Shown: positions 27,612 to 39,915 of the stretch, in pieces
Layout of the letters: each line of letters starts with the position of its first letter
How positions within the stretch are numbered: the first letter of the stretch is position 1
NCBI RefSeq assembly: GCF_021134715.1
Contig: NC_060024.1
Span: 11,036,001-11,100,000 of the forward strand
Reading direction: 5' to 3'
From: Daphnia pulex
Taxonomy: Eukaryota; Arthropoda; Branchiopoda; Diplostraca; Daphniidae
Length of the DNA: 64,000 bases
Position numbers and translations under genes: made by a program
The notes under the pieces: generated by a model
Database searches by the model: none
What the model saw: only the letters and a program-made list of their open reading frames with translations
What the model was told of the DNA's origin: nothing

Positions 27612-27690
27612 GGCAAAAGAAGAGTATCGAACGTACTGATTGATGAACATCGAGTGATGTTGTGGCTTGTTCCACTCCATCGCCGTTGGG

Positions 27691-27699
27691 CTTTATATA
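27691..27699 (-). promoter_or_regulatory. TATA box of the corazonin gene
   Basis: On the minus strand TATATAAAG lies 80 bp upstream of the corazonin start codon. Transcription would begin near 27,665-27,670. A TCAGT initiator-like motif lies further down near 27,639. Strong TATA boxes are common in neuropeptide genes. Confidence 0.6.
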
Positions 27700-28617
27700 T
27701 ACCGTCCAAATATCCTCAAGATTGTGTTTTTGATTGATATTCAGTCGGCGATCTTGACTCGAAAAGTTTTCGGTGACACAAGTTCAGCCTGACACGAGTT
27801 CTTGACATTTCGTCCAGCTCCTTGTGGTTGGTGGCTAATTTTAAACCAACGTCTCTCTACTGTGTACATAGTATATCTAGTGGCTAGTCTCCGCCTGGGA
27901 CGTTGATTCAATTTTCTGAGGGTTGATAGAAAATCAGCTGTCCATTGATAACTTTGGGATCAGAACTTGAAGGGGAATAAAGTCGTCAAACTTTACTTGA
28001 TTGGATTGAAAGATTGACGGTATATGCACATATTGTAGTGATTGGCATTTGAATCTCCAATTTCCACCTAAACACGTACGGACTAGTTTTTTAAAAAAGA
28101 AAGCGGCGATTCTTTTAGTTAAGACATCTAGCGGCAATATATTGAACTTGGTGGTTTAGCCACCTAGCGAACAATTGCCGAGGGACTATTGCAAGAGAGA
28201 AGAACTGTGTGTGTATGTTGCAATGCCCACTTCTTTCTCTCTTTGGCATTGAAAACCTTTTTTTTTTATTTACCAGTGGCCTCCAAGGTGTTCTAAATTT
28301 TCGCCTCTCGAATATCGGTAATCTTTCTTTGTGTCGAATCCCGACGACAGAGCAAAGTGCAAGAGAGTGATAAGACCAGTGTTTTTGAGGGAGGATGACT
28401 CAGACAGGTTGACGTTTTCTACAAGAGAAAGCGAATCGCCGTCATGATTAGTTGCGTCCGTCTGTTTCTCCTTGTTTCTCTCTGTTTTTGGTCGTGAGAA
28501 TGAGAGCTGCTGTAGTGCTGTGAGCTGGTGAATTTGTACCAAACCTAGAAATCAACCCCTCGCACAGAAGAGGGAGTTGAGTGTGAGTGTTCCCCACGAG
28601 ATTGTGTCTGTATTAAA
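27700..28617. promoter_or_regulatory. Divergent intergenic region, corazonin / Lst2
   Basis: About 900 bp separate two genes that point away from each other, so both promoters lie here. No TATA box is obvious on the Lst2 side. A short GACATCTAGCGGC string near 28,124 resembles the CTAG-containing motifs near 2,376 and 3,273. No gene is seen in between. Confidence 0.4.
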
Positions 28618-31000
28618 ATGAATTCACTCCGAAAGTGGCTCTACAAACCAAAGGTTCTTCAGTCTAGGATTTTGTCCACCAACCAAGACCTGTTTTTAAT
28701 GTGGCCATTTCTTTTCCATTTCCCAATAGAAACATGATACATCTTTGCTGGCCCAGTTTTACTATGCAGATGAGGAGCTTAATGCAGTGGCCACTGAATT
28801 GGATAGTTTCGATGGAAGGAAAGACCCAGAACGGTGTGCATCGCTTGTTTACCAGCTAAGGCAGTGCCAGGACAAGGTACGATAAGTTTTGTAGCCTTGA
28901 AAATTGTGATATTGATTTTTCACCTTGGTCATCGTTTTCAGGTGCTGACAATATGCAGTCAGTTGATGGACGAAGTGATGCCCATCGACAGAGCATGCAG
29001 GGATTTCAGATCCAAGTTTCCTGATGATGTGTTGCAAGAGAACCTAGCTGGCCAGTTATGGTTCGGTGCTGAGGTTGGCTGTTGATGTTTTAGTCTCCTT
29101 AATTCATGCTCATCACATTTTTTCTTTTTGTCTTACAGTGCCTGGCAGCTGGTTCAAGTATTTTAAATAGAGAAACGGAAAGTGCAGTGATGCGTCCTTT
29201 GGCGAAAGCGTTGGCCAAATCGCTGGAGACGGTGCGGGAACAACTACGTGAGCAGTGCCTCCGTAACTCGATGGAGTTTCCCGACAAGCTACGCGAAAGC
29301 CTATGCTTGTTCGATAGGCTCTTCGCTGAATTTGAGCTGAGTTACGTCAGCGCTATGGTTCCAGTTAAAACAGCGCTCGAGTACAACCACCAGCAGGACA
29401 TTATTGTCCTGTTCTCTGAGACGTTACAACGTGCCTTGAGTCTGGGACTTTTGTCCCAAGACTTGGTAGACGCCTGTGATCCCGCGCTGATGTTCACTAT
29501 CCCGCGGCTTGCCATCGTTTGTGGTCTTCTCGTTCTTCCTGACGGACCACTCAATCTTCAAAGGCAGCTGTCTGAACTCTTCCGACCTTTCCGTAATCTA
29601 CTGTGTAAAATTCGCGATCTGCTGTGGACCCTAACTAGCCAAGAACTGCAGCTCCTCGAAAAGGCTCTTTGTTCCACGGACCCAACTCCGACGTCGGACT
29701 CATCTGGCACTTACCCCATGTGCAAGACGGATGAGTACATAACAAAGTTTCATCAGGATTACCCAACCACTCAGAGGTAAATCAATTGCATTTTGTTTTC
29801 GTTCTTGTTTCCCATTTCCCCCCTAATAGCCAACATTGTCGTTCATCATTCAGAGTGGCAGGAAAGCTGTCACAAAAGAACAACAGCAGTAGTAACGCGG
29901 CTCCCGCGGAAGTGGCCAACGCAGACCAAGGCCGGACTGGTCACACAGTTGAGCGAAGGACCAATGACGAAGGCGATACCAGCTCGTGTTCTAGTACGAC
30001 GTCGTCAGCATGCGGTACGAATAGCGACAGCTCCTCTGTCACGTCCGCCGCCTCCGAGTGTCAAGATGACGAAGAAATAGCGCTGGCCCTGCAAGCGGCC
30101 GAAATCGCTTCACGGAATCAAATTCGGGGCCGATTTAAAAGCAGCGAAGACTTGATCCACAGACTCTTTGTCTGCATTTCTGGCGTGGCGGATCAGCTGC
30201 AGACCAACTTCGCATCAGATCTACGCGCCATCCTCAAGGCTGTTTTTCTAATTAACGCCTCCCCGGTCAGAATAACATTACTAGCCCGCTTTTGTTGTTT
30301 ACAGTTTAATCATAAACTTGTGCATTTTTTCATGCAGACGGAAGAGGAGGAGGAGCCAGTGGAAGAAGCTGAAGAAGGAGAAGAGGAGGTGGACAGCGGC
30401 AATTCGGCGTCATTGCTAGATGACGCCTGGTACGTCAACAACAGCTCATTCTTGACATTCCCTGGCCAGCAGTTCCAGCAGGAGACGTCCGAAGAGGAGA
30501 GACGAAGCTCGCTACCGAGCAACGTGCCTTTCCGCCTTAGCCAATCGACACCGTCGCCAGACGGGTCACCTGTCGACGACGATGACAGTGGGCTGCTTCA
30601 ACCGGATCACGCCGAAACGGATTCGCTGGATCAAACGCCACCGTCCAGTCTGAGTCAGACATCGGATGGAACGCCTCCATTGACTATGCATCGGGCCACC
30701 ACAGTAGCTCCGTACTCGGGCAGCCCCAGCAGCACATTCCCACTTGACGGGCAGCTTTCGACGCCACCGGCCTGGATTCCCGACGAGTCGGCGCCACACT
30801 GCATGTCCTGTCAATCGGTTTTCACTGTCGTTCGCCGTCGCCATCATTGCCGAAATTGTGGGAAAGTCTTTTGCGGCAAGTGCAGTGCTAACGCTGTCCC
30901 TTTACCTCGCTACGGCCACGTCAAGCCCGTCCGCGTCTGCAATCGATGCTTCATGTTCCACGTGACACATTTCGCCGTGACGGAAGCCTCTCTCTCCTAA
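28618..31000 (+). CDS. Lst2: Lateral signaling target protein 2 homologue (ZFYVE28/Lst2), FYVE protein
   Basis: Exons are 28,618-28,653, 28,730-28,876, 28,942-29,073, 29,139-29,776, 29,854-30,265 and 30,338-31,000, giving 675 residues. The N-terminal helical region (about 1-320) has family strings such as [20 protein letters not shown] and [13 protein letters not shown] Ser/Thr-rich and Glu-rich middle follows. The C-terminal FYVE zinc finger (about 601-665) has [14 protein letters not shown] and four CxxC pairs, which bind phosphatidylinositol 3-phosphate on endosomes. The family promotes endosomal down-regulation of EGF receptor signalling, and ubiquitination controls its localisation. The 72-bp intron at 30,266-30,337 is in frame, so retention would add 24 residues. 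I prefer splicing because the intervening codons look non-coding. The length is shorter than the human protein, mostly in the low-complexity middle. Confidence 0.92.
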
Positions 31001-32000
31001 TAACGATTCTACAGCTACATTACTACACTACCCGCCTCTTGCCCGTTTGTCGCACTTTCCAGGAGACTACGCACAATATTCTCTACAAAAGGAATCACCA
31101 CATTGACCATGATGACGAAAAGCAATTACAAATTGACCTTCAGATTATATCAAACCAAGCCCCGTCTGCTCTTTTGGTTCCCCAATTTTCCCATGCAACC
31201 ATTTTATTAATTATTATTATACTCCCGGCATCGTCAAATTTACATCTTGCGGGTGGTTAGTGACTAGTGACAGGACGAAGCCGTGTTGCCTTGTACAGTT
31301 CGCGTATCTCGCCCACAATAACCACACATGCGCGCTCCTATTGTTCCTTTTCTGTACAATTATTATTCATTTTTTTTTTTGTGTTTTTTTATTGGGTCTT
31401 TCTTATTGAAGCAATTATTTGATTGCGAAATAGTCTTGATCGTTGCCGGAATTTGGAGCTACAGTTCTGGTGATCGATGGCCTCCGTGAGACCACAAACA
31501 TGAAATTTTTCTTCCCTTCCCTTCCCTTCCCCCCCCCCCTCCCGCAAGATGAAGAATGAAGAATTTAGAAGAAATTGAAGAATGAATTAGAGAAATTTGA
31601 ACAACTTAATCTGGTGTTGGTTTATTTTGTTTAAGGTTTGGATCGAACTGCAGCCTGCCCTTACAATCTTTGCAGTTTCCCTACCAGTTTCCCCCCCCCA
31701 TCCTTTATACCAATGTCACTTGATAATCGGCCCAAAACATCATCGTTTTGATCGTCAAAATATCCACAAGGATTATGCGACGAATGTGTAATTGTACATT
31801 CAATCCATTCTCCCTCCCCTCAATTGGTATTCGATTTAATACCACTTTCTTGCTGGACACACTGCTGACCTGTTATATTATATATTCTCCTTCTTTATGA
31901 TAGCTACGCAATAATAAAATTGTTGTTTCCGATCACGACATGACCATTTCAAGCTATTGCCAGAATCTCGGTTTTTCCCGTTTGAAATCTATTTTCCAAA
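31001..32000 (+). other. 3' untranslated region of Lst2
   Basis: No further gene is seen. An AATAAAAT poly(A) signal near 31,911 follows about 900 bp of pyrimidine-rich DNA with CCCTT repeats near 31,515, a plausible transcript end. Confidence 0.5.
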
Positions 32001-33217
32001 GAAGGACTGGTGGGGATTTCAGTACACCCTTCGTTAAAACACGTTATTCTACCATTTCGGTAGGCATAACTATTCATTTAAAAATTTTTCTACAACTAAA
32101 ATAATTTTTTAAGGTCGACACCATTTTGGCATTTTGACCTATTTATTCTTTCGGAGAATTTCAAATAAAATAGTTAAGTGCTGATGTGACTGACAACCTA
32201 ATATAATACAGTGGTATCACTATACGCAGCTCTACTCGAGACAAATAAACAGACGACAGGATGTACTGTCATCCGAAAACAGAAAGTCAGTAGTTTAGAA
32301 ACCTTACGTGATTTGACAGATAACGACAGTGGAACGAGATTGTTTCGTGCTTTGCAAACCCTGGTTCCACATCGATCGCAACACAAAGTGAAATATTTCC
32401 ACCCCAAGGCACGCTCTACTAATCCAATTGCATGGAATTACCTTTTCGTACTTCCCCATGTTGACGAACCAGCAGCTACAGCAACGGTTACCATACCCAT
32501 AATAAGACAGAATATGTGGGCTGCTCTCTTCGCCGGTCGTCCAAGCAGAACTTTGCCTCGGCATCAACTCAAGTAAGGATTCGTGTGAAATGCACAAGTC
32601 AAATATGTTAAAACCATGTGTTTGTAGCTATAGGCCAGCACCCAGCTCAAAATCAGTAGGCATCAGGCTAGCGATTTAAGAATTAGAGTTTTGAGTTTTT
32701 CCAGGAATGGATCTGTTTAATTTATTGCAGAATCAAGGGAATTGGAATGATACATTTTTTGTTTTAGACAGAAAGAGCTGCAGACTACTGACACTTTCAG
32801 TCATTTCATGATATTACAGACCCAAAAGGAGATTCTTGATTGATGTTTTAAAAGGGACCTGAAATACTATTTTTCTTTTTTTTTTCTCTTGTGGCAAGTC
32901 TGCAAATTTCTAACAATCGGAATAACTATACAAAAGAGATTTTTTTCCTTTGAAGCAAAAGAATCAAAGGGTAAATATAGCCGAAATAGGAGGCAAAGGA
33001 GGGATGTGGATGGCTACAGTTTGAACACCAAATTAAATTGTTTTACCAGCTACAAATATCTACTTGCCTTTTGCTTTCAATCAAACCAATTCAACCATAA
33101 TCAGTTAAAATAGTTCACCAATAGAGAATGTGAAAATAATGTGGCAATGATGGGAGATTCATAGCAAATTCCTAATTTGCACTTATCAATATGTTCCTAT
33201 ATATAAATCAGAATAAT
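32001..33217. other. Unassigned interval between Lst2 and ATPase beta, with an unexplained open frame
   Basis: An open frame on the plus strand (32,211-32,576, 121 codons) and one on the minus strand (32,597-32,304, 97 codons) overlap. Neither matches a family I know. The plus frame ends next to a GTAAGG donor-like site. The lower end probably holds the 3' untranslated region of the ATPase beta gene, with a minus-strand AATAAA near 32,720. The rest of the interval shows no gene. Confidence 0.35.
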
Positions 33218-35457
33218 CTAATCCATCAAGAGCTCAAAGTGAACCGATCCAAGACGGCGCTGGCGATCGTGAACGATGTTCTTGGCCCAGACTTTGCATT
33301 CGATGTTGATAAGAACGCCGGCTGTAACAAGAAAACAAAATGCGGGTTCAATTGCGACTTCCAATCCACAAAAATTAATAACTTGACGAGAAACATACCT
33401 TCGGGCTTCTGGAATTGAAGGGCAACAATAGGACTAAGATAGCCTGGAACGTTTTTGTATGGGAAATAGTAAGCTGGGAATCCACGGAATGGTGTGTATG
33501 TAACATTTCCAATATGTTCTCGATCAGCTGAGTTCTCACCGTCACACGAGACCCAAATCATTTTCAACTAGGGCAAAATTACGAATCAGTTTCAGCCACT
33601 TAAATCAAAGGCGTTCTAAAAAGTTACCTGTTCCTTGTTTTCAGTTGCTTTAGTTTTGATGTACTCCTTTAGCTCAGTAGGCATATTGGCAGGCAAATCG
33701 TTGAGATCGTCATATGGCTCAGGAATCCAGCCAAAGATACGATTGAGCTTGAGGACGATGCATGGACGACCGCGTTCATAACCAAAGTTCTCTTCCTTGG
33801 TGCATTGAGTGCCCAACAGTTTGATGTCAAAGTTGCAAACTTTTCCCTCGGCAGGCCACTTGTCGAAGCTGCAGCTGGTGAAGTACTCGCCGCTGCTGGC
33901 CACAGTGTCGTACGCTATTTCGTTTCAATTGAAATTTAAAACTGATTGTAAACGGGAAAGCTTTACAACATTTGACAACTTACGATAAAGGAATTTCTCC
34001 AACTCGGAAGTCCAGTGTTTCCAATTTCCAGCTGTTCCATGTTTGAAGTGGATCAATGTGCTTTCCACGTTAGATGAAGTGGGCATGGGTCTGAATCCGA
34101 GTCCTGTTGGGTGGGGAGAGAAAGATCGAGAGAAGAATAATCATATTAGCTGGGAATTGCAAGCAATAGGTCACGTCTGGCTCAATCATGTAAAATGATA
34201 GTCTCGAATAGACCGGACGGCTCCAGTTGCGGCTGGAATTGCTCAATATTCAAGACGTTCCACTTGAGCAAACCGTGGGAAACTGGCATTTTTTAACGCT
34301 AAATGTTTTTTCAAATTATTTTTTAATTTTTTTTTACCTGGGTTGGTGCCGATAAGTCCGTTGGCGTTTTGCCACCTTGGTTGGTAAAGATCTAATGTCT
34401 GGAAGAAAACCATGAGCATAGCAGCAAAGAAAGCGGCCAGGAAAGCGTAGAGGACGACGTAGAACAAGAAAATTTTGGCTGTAAATGAATTAAAATTTTG
34501 AAAATGAAAGTCGTGGTTTCATCACAAATTTGTTCTTCGAGACTCTACACACGTAACGAAAAACACATAAATTTCCATCTGGACGTGCTGTAGCATCAAT
34601 CCCGTTAAATTTAGGTCCATATTGTTTCCTTTCTAGTTCTAGCCTTGTAGGGTTGGCGGCCACCATCAATTTGAAGTTAGGCATTAAGTAATTCAACTCT
34701 TCTAGTTTCCAATTTTACATCTTATGTTTGTTTATATGTTTTTAGAATTTTCTGCCTATATAAGAATTATTCGGGTCATGGACATTTAGCGGTACATGTG
34801 TGTGCTGATGATGGCTGTCTTCAGCACAAGGACTATGCCCAATGGGTGAAACTTTCTTTTCCAGTTGAAACTGGTTTGATCTCGTTTTCTACTCTCCAGT
34901 TCATGACATAGCAAATGCGAACGGTGCTTCCAGGGACAATTTCAGTAGCAACATTTCATTTTCAAGAGTCCAAAATTTGAACATACTTAAGGAGATAATC
35001 CATAAAGTGAACTAAGCAGTACAGCCGTTGCTATGGCGACCCATAGCGAAATAAAAGTGGCAGTTTTTTTTCTTGTTTCAACATATAGGGCTACCCCGAA
35101 AGTTTTCCTATAGATCCCCAGACGACCGAGGTATTGATTTTACTGCAGGTCCTTGTCAATCCAGCCCCCCCTTAGTCTCTTGCGTGCATGTCTGCACCAC
35201 TACTTGGATCGAAAGTCGTCAGCCATTGTGTTTGGCCTCCCCCTATTCCACTTATTCTTCTGACTAGTTGATGACTTTTTCTGATAACTCTATCGATAGT
35301 AGCAAATAAATGAATGTTTTGTTTTACCCCAGCTGCTGGCACTGCGACCAAGGAATTCGCTCGTCTCTCCATTCCAGAGAAAGATCTTAAAGCTCGCCCA
35401 GCCCGAGCGTTTGGGTGGAGCGACGGCGAAGTAGTCTTCACTTTTCTTCTCAGTCAT
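33218..35457 (-). CDS. nrv: Na+/K+-transporting ATPase subunit beta (nervana type), 6 coding exons
   Basis: Minus-strand exons are 35,457-35,328, 34,478-34,338, 34,103-33,984, 33,914-33,628, 33,567-33,399 and 33,321-33,218, giving 316 residues, normal for the family. A cytoplasmic tail with the conserved [14 protein letters not shown] precedes one membrane helix (about 46-70), so it is a type II membrane protein. The ectodomain has the conserved cysteines expected for three disulphides (TSCSF / KVCNF, TQCTK / RPCIV, VSCDG / IECKV), the YYFPY motif and an NVT glycosylation site. The subunit pairs with the alpha subunit to fold and deliver the sodium pump to the plasma membrane, and insect nervana proteins also act at septate junctions. 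The 849-bp first intron could hide alternative first exons, as in fly nrv2, but none was identified. Which nrv paralogue it is cannot be settled here. Confidence 0.94.
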
Positions 35458-36708
35458 GGCTGTTTCTCTTTTTTGGCTGGGAAATTTGTATTCTAAAATC
35501 AAAAGAAATAGACAACAACAGAAGACACAAATGATGAGCACAGCTTGATTCTCGCGCGCACCTCGGTAGTAGTAGTAGCAAAGAACTTGACGAGCTATGA
35601 TTGTAATCAGAGAAACTTACAGGGCCGAAACGACGAAAACAACCTGCTCCCAACTGACTGCGCCACCGTCTCGCTGGAGAGTGAAAAGTCGGGGAAAGAA
35701 GGAGAAGAGAGAGGACCCGTGTCGTGTTAGCGGGGAAAAATAAAATATGACGCTTGAGGGCGCCTTTACTTGTGCCCGTTGGGGGTTTTATACTGGGGTG
35801 CAATCGGGTTTTTCCTCGTCTTTTCAGATGAGGTTCTCCGGGCGTGGCTTACTACTAATATTTTCTTTTTTGGCCGGTTTCGTACTGCTCATCACTAGTT
35901 TTCGAATTTCTATTTTAACGTGTAAAAAATTCGTGTTGGGAAACGCCCAATTTGGTATTCATCTGCTGACGCTATCAAACTAGCGCCTCGCAGCGGCATC
36001 CATCAGAAATAGTGATGGTGGTCATATTTTGTTTTATTTGGCTGTTTGGCTCTTTGATTTAAGCGATTGCGTGAATTGAGCGACACAAGCCCTTCGGCGG
36101 TTATTTTCTCCCCCCATTCGGAATAATGTATTCTTTATTTTTCTGTTTTTAAACAACCTCATAAAAAACATCATACATGTTGAATCTTTAGATGCGATTT
36201 TACATTGGCTAAATTTTTTGACTCAATTCTTCAATTGATTAATTTATTTTAATAGGAAATATTCAAGTCTTTACACAGGCGAAATTTAAGAATTGTTAAA
36301 TTGTGCGACCTTTCAATTCGTATCAATCAACCCTACATATTTTTTATGAATAACTCTTGTATGATTTTATCTCAGTGCATAACAAAGAGCGAAATTGTTT
36401 ACATAATCTTGCAAGCGGAAATAATCGAATCGAAGGATCCGTTTCAAATATCTCCCGTTTGGAAATTAAATCACTGATCGCCTCTGGGCACTCTGGGCTC
36501 TGGCTGTGGCTGGGGTATAGGTTGGGGACTAAGCCGCCTGGCGAGAAAATTTGCAACCGATTTCGTCTGCGTCTTGTCAATTGAAACAACGCGATTATAA
36601 CAAGCTGCCTTACTGACGAGTGAATTTCTTGTTTATACTTTACTCTATATTTGATTTGATTTGCCTGATAGCAATTAAGGTTACAAAATTTCAAAAGAAC
36701 ATTCCCAA
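35458..36708. promoter_or_regulatory. Divergent region between ATPase beta and SENP genes
   Basis: The start codons of the two genes are about 1.25 kb apart and point away from each other. A non-coding first exon of the ATPase gene is likely, because a minus-strand TTTTAG acceptor lies about 40 bp upstream of its start codon. Open frames in both directions, such as 35,450-35,803 on the minus strand, are not recognisable proteins. No separate gene is seen. Confidence 0.45.
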
Positions 36709-39160
36709 ATGTTGGGGAAATTCAAGAATTTTTTTTCTAACTGGTTCCCCACTGGTGATCAAATACAGGGTCAAAAGCGGGGAAGGGATTTGTAAGTTAA
36801 TAAAGACAGAAATGTTTAAAATTTAAAAGACCGATATGATAAAAAAGACATGAATGGATATTTATCTTATCATTATTATCTTTTTTTTTTTATGTTATAG
36901 CTCACCAGATGAACGGTCTCCTGATTTGGCAGTACCAACATTGAATGATGCTCCAAGTACGAAAAAACTTAAACTAATGTCTGGGGTTCCACATGACACA
37001 GAGAATCACATTCAGAGCATGGCGTATTCAAGCCAAAGAAACAAAAAAGATCTAGAGACCAAAGAGACAAATATGTATAAATTTTTCAAGGGTTCAAACT
37101 TGCAGACATCAACTCCTATTGGAAGCCCAATTCCAGTTAGCTCTATCAATTCCTTATCTTTTTATATGACTAAGTAAGCAATTATATCTTGATTCTTAGG
37201 TTGATGCCCAACTTTTGAAAGAAATTCCTCGTGGGAACCAGAATCAAAAAGATCTGAAATCTGGCACACAAAAGAATAAAATGGAATTAAATCAACCTCT
37301 CTCAAGCACTGGGCCTGTTGAAACTGGATCGAGTTTAAGTCAGTTGGAGAGACTTATGGTAGACAGATTGGGTAGCACTGCTCTCAGTGTTAAACCAAAA
37401 GCCAAAGCTTTACACAAATCTGAATCTACCCCAACATTCGCTTTCACTCCCATGGCAACTACTATTACCACATCAAGCAAGAAAACTGAATTTTCATCAA
37501 GCATCCATTCAAAAATCCCCTTTAAACAAAACACACAAGATTTTACGAAACGAGTTTCCAATGGAGGTGTTCAGAAAAATAACTACAGGTGTGCATATTT
37601 TCCATGGTTTAATGAACTCATGACAAGACAAGTTTCTTTTATTTTTTAGGCCACTGATGCAAAAGCTTTATGGATCCCCCAAACAACACAAAGCTCTGAA
37701 ATCTTCTATACTGAATAACCATTCACACTCCTTAGCAATCCAAAATGTAAGAATAAAAAATTGTTTAATTTTTCGGTAAGAAATCTTTATTTTGTAATGC
37801 TTTTTTTAACAGTGTGTCAGAATGGACGAGAAGCTGTCATACAAAGCTCTTATTAGTCAATTTACGACTAAAGTTCCTTCCGGCAGATTTTCACTTACAT
37901 CGTTGGCTTCTACATCAAGTAAACTTAATCAACTTAAGCATTGTCAAAACATGGAATCAATTACTTAATAAGATACATTTTTTCAGGCTGCCAAAATTCT
38001 TCAGCTATCTTGAAAGAGAAAATCGGTAGTAATGAAGCCAAGTCAATTCAGTTGCAGCTTAAGGCATCGAGCATTGTTATCGACCTGGTCAATGAGTCGA
38101 ACTCTTTCCAAAAAACCCCAATCGCTTCGCCAATTAACCGTTCTCCCGTTAAATCTGCTGTTCGGATCAACTCTTTAGAAGAAGCACTGGCACAGTCTCC
38201 TCAATACGATTGTCGCTTCATCTCCGAAATCAAGAGTCGCTTTAATAAAAAAGAACGTGATCGGCAGCGACTGCGAGATGAAGAAGCGATTCGATGCAAA
38301 GTTTTAGCTGAAAATCGTGAAGAATGGGAGAAAGATTTAGAAAACAGAGTTCGCAAACAATTGGAGATTGCCATCAGGCCTGTAATCGAAGAACCAGAAG
38401 TTGAAGAAGTGGTAATTTTGCCGGAAATCTCTAGTGGCATGCATAATGTCATTGAGAAAGCTTGGGGTGGCCATTCGGAAAATGAAGTTCTGTGCGATGC
38501 GTTCAGTCTTACTATTACCCGGCGTGATGTCAAAACTCTTTCTGGACTTAATTGGCTGAATGATCAGGTAACTTGTTTGCGTTAATTTGTGCTGCATTCC
38601 ATAAATCAACATTTCATTATGTTTTCCCTTAGGTCATAAATTTTTACCTAACCCTCGTCATGGAGCGCAGCAGCTCCGGTGATTGGCCCAAAGCCTATGC
38701 CTTCAATACATTTTTCTATCCTAAGTTGATGAGCTCGGGACATGGTGGACTCAAGCGATGGACAAGAAAAGTCGACCTCTTCCAACAGGATATCATTTTG
38801 ATTCCCGTCCATCTAGGGCTCCATTGGTGTCTAGCGACCGTTTGTCCAAAGGAACAGGCAATCCGATATTACGACAGTATGGGTGGTCGGAATCAAGATT
38901 GCCTTAATGGGCTTAAGCGCTACATGGAAGCGGAAAGTATGGACAAAAAGAAGACTTCCCTCGATACAAGCAACTGGACACTGGAGTGTGTAGAAGACAT
39001 TCCTCAGCAAATGAACGGCTCTGATTGTGGCATGTTTACCTGTAAATATGCAGAGTACTTATCACGGAAGGCCAAAATTACATTCGCGCAAAAAGATATG
39101 CCCTACTTCCGAAAGAGAATGGTATACGAAATTATCACCCAAAAGCTCATCAATCCCTAA
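36709..39160 (+). CDS. Ulp1: Sentrin/SUMO-specific protease, SENP1/Ulp1 type (C48), 7 coding exons
   Basis: Exons are 36,709-36,791, 36,901-37,135, 37,200-37,588, 37,650-37,746, 37,813-37,918, 37,987-38,567 and 38,633-39,160, giving 672 residues. The C-terminal peptidase domain (about 455-672) starts with the family string NWLNDQVINFY. It has the full catalytic set: His561 in GLHWCLA, Asp578 in YYDSMG, and Gln623 and Cys629 in PQQMNGSDCG. The enzyme matures SUMO precursors and removes SUMO from target proteins, mainly in the nucleus and at nuclear pores. A charged helical stretch (about 380-430, KKERDRQRLRDEE) precedes the domain, as in SENP1/2. The N-terminal 370 residues are Ser/Lys-rich and poorly conserved. 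The first exon is short (27 codons plus 2 nt) and is supported by a GTAAGT donor and the correct phase; it is the least certain part. Confidence 0.93.
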
Positions 39161-39219
39161 ACAAAGTAAACGCCCATCTTAAAGCTCATCAATCCCTAAA
39201 CAAATTAATTGCCCATCTT
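39142..39219 (+). repeat. Tandem 39-bp duplication across the SENP stop codon
   Basis: Two adjacent 39-bp copies begin with AAAGCTCATCAATCCCTAAA. The first copy (39,142-39,180) contains the last codons and TAA stop of the SENP gene; the second (39,181-39,219) lies in the 3' untranslated region and differs at a few positions. It does not change the protein. Confidence 0.9.
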
Positions 39220-39915
39220 TTAGATCACTTCAATCGGAGGTCTTTCCTTGTTCTTTCTATCTTAATTTATACTTGCTAATTCGACACTGTCATGTGCTTA
39301 TTTTTGTCTTTCGACAAGAAGGAAGAAAATATTAATGCAGAATAAATATTGCTTTTTTCAGCTACTCTTCTCTTGATTATATCAACTTGCAACAGTGTCG
39401 TCAAGGAACACCTCGGGGGGTTAAGGGAAGGGTAAGTATTTTTCATTATGTATTGTACCCCACCTCTCCAGTCTCCAGGATGGGGTACAAAGTTGTGTAC
39501 CACACCTGTCTACTCGCTCTGTGATTGGATGTGTGACACCATATTCTTTTCTCGTCTCCACAATCGATTGAATTTTGTGAATTTATTGCGAGCCAAGCGA
39601 TTGACCCGCCCCAGTCGTTCGCAAACCGCAAAGCGTGTGAGAGGTGTCCCGCAAAGGTTTGCATTTAGTGATCATTCACTAAATCATTCGTGTTTACGTT
39701 TTCAGTATCAGTTATTGAATTAAAAGTCTGCCTCAATAGAGCCGGAATCCATTTGTTATTTTCGGGTTTTTGGCGATTTGTTTCTAGTACTTACTGCTAT
39801 ATAGAAACACGTGTTAGTTAACTTTTGGTGATTGTCAGAAAGCTGTAATTTTTGCCACGAGGTTAGGAACTGCGTGTAATCTTTGTCTGTAATTTCCTAA
39901 TATTTAATTAGTTAA
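39220..39915. other. Intergenic, SENP 3' end and MATH-BTB promoter
   Basis: An AATAAATATT poly(A) signal near 39,340 probably ends the SENP transcript. The remaining 570 bp lead to the next plus-strand start codon and hold no recognised gene. Short open frames around 39,446-39,723 look like chance. Confidence 0.45.

Noticed and set aside
30266-30337. In-frame extension of Lst2 through this stretch
   Set aside because: Flanked by a GTCAGA donor and a GCAG acceptor, 72 bp long, T-rich, and its translation does not look like the family; treated as an intron.
34490-34696. Alternative first exon of the ATPase beta gene
   Set aside because: The frame lacks the cytoplasmic tail motifs and does not lead into exon 2 with a fitting donor.
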